Below the pieces are notes generated by a model that saw only the letters and a list, made by a program, of their open reading frames with translations, searched no databases and was not told the origin of the DNA. A stretch of 64,000 bases of DNA from an uncultured Prevotellaceae bacterium (lineage in GTDB: Bacteria > Bacteroidota > Bacteroidia > Bacteroidales > Bacteroidaceae): positions 1 to 64,000 of the forward strand of contig ONAG01000018.1 of NCBI GenBank assembly GCA_900315745.1, read 5' to 3'. Made by a program: the position numbers and the translations under genes. Below are positions 63,991 to 64,000 of the stretch, one piece after another. Within the stretch, counting starts at the first letter, position 1. Each line of letters opens with the position of its first letter.

Positions 63991-64000
63991 ATATTTATAA

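Noticed and set aside
1-64000. tRNA, rRNA, tmRNA or RNase P RNA genes
   Set aside because: No cloverleaf ends (GGTTCRANTCC-type T-arm followed by an acceptor stem) or conserved rRNA stretches were noticed on either strand; a covariance-model scan was not possible.

Overview
The window looks like chromosomal DNA of a Bacteroidales bacterium, most likely Prevotella or a close relative. The main evidence is the promoter type: the Bacteroidetes -7 box TAnnTTTG, often with a TTTG/TTG -33 box 19-21 bases upstream, recurs ahead of most transcription units. The gene content agrees: a SusC/SusD pair, lipoproteins with short lipoboxes, the bamD-rpoZ-DUF4293 cluster, a meso-diaminopimelate dehydrogenase, a single-chain pyruvate:ferredoxin oxidoreductase, a membrane pyrophosphatase, a long single-chain PurL and a Porin_10-type porin. 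No rRNA, tRNA, CRISPR array or intact insertion sequence was seen.

Layout. 1-7.7 kb: ddh, a rhodanese/metallo-beta-lactamase fusion lipoprotein, a metallophosphoesterase and an isolated SusC/SusD pair. 7.7-12 kb: a phosphate-selective-type porin with a sodium:solute symporter, then a secreted C1B peptidase facing them. 12-18 kb: dxs, trkA and trkH, translationally coupled, then manA. 18-20.5 kb: a compact ATPase, a DUF4435 TOPRIM-like protein and a small unknown protein, resembling a split OLD/PARIS-type defence module. 20.6-27 kb: nhaD, the sulfur-assimilation pair metY-cysK, and hppA. 27-36.4 kb: a small His-rich membrane protein, a GH43 enzyme, an ATP-grasp-like protein, an AAA_14-type ATPase, the large oxidoreductase gene and an MBL hydrolase. 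36.4-43.4 kb: two lipoproteins, mscS, the bamD operon and uvrB. 42.8-48.8 kb: a DUF4468/small membrane/porin operon, an HD hydrolase, menA, and a frameshifted RluA-family pseudouridine synthase. 48.8-54.2 kb: repeats, a candidate structured small RNA, and purL with a split chromate-type transporter. 54.2-61.8 kb: decanucleotide repeats, infC-rpmI-rplT, a carboxylesterase lying between infC and thrS, thrS and dnaK. 61.8-64 kb: an accessory-looking end with an IS66-type accessory-gene remnant, a small membrane protein and an AlbA_2 (Schlafen-like) regulator with a 12-bp coding repeat.

Ion and energy handling is a recurring theme (TrkAH, NhaD, HppA, a sodium symporter, MscS, pyruvate oxidation to reduced ferredoxin, menaquinone synthesis), as expected of a gut or oral anaerobe using Na+ and H+ gradients. 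The two observations I rate highest are the ATPase/DUF4435/small-protein cassette with a palindrome at its promoter (18.1-20.5 kb), and the roughly 113-nt candidate RNA at 49.11-49.23 kb. That RNA has its own promoter, two interleaved perfect 8-bp helices (pseudoknot topology) and an intrinsic terminator, and it lies just upstream of a separate purL promoter. All identifications were made by reading the sequence; no database search was run.
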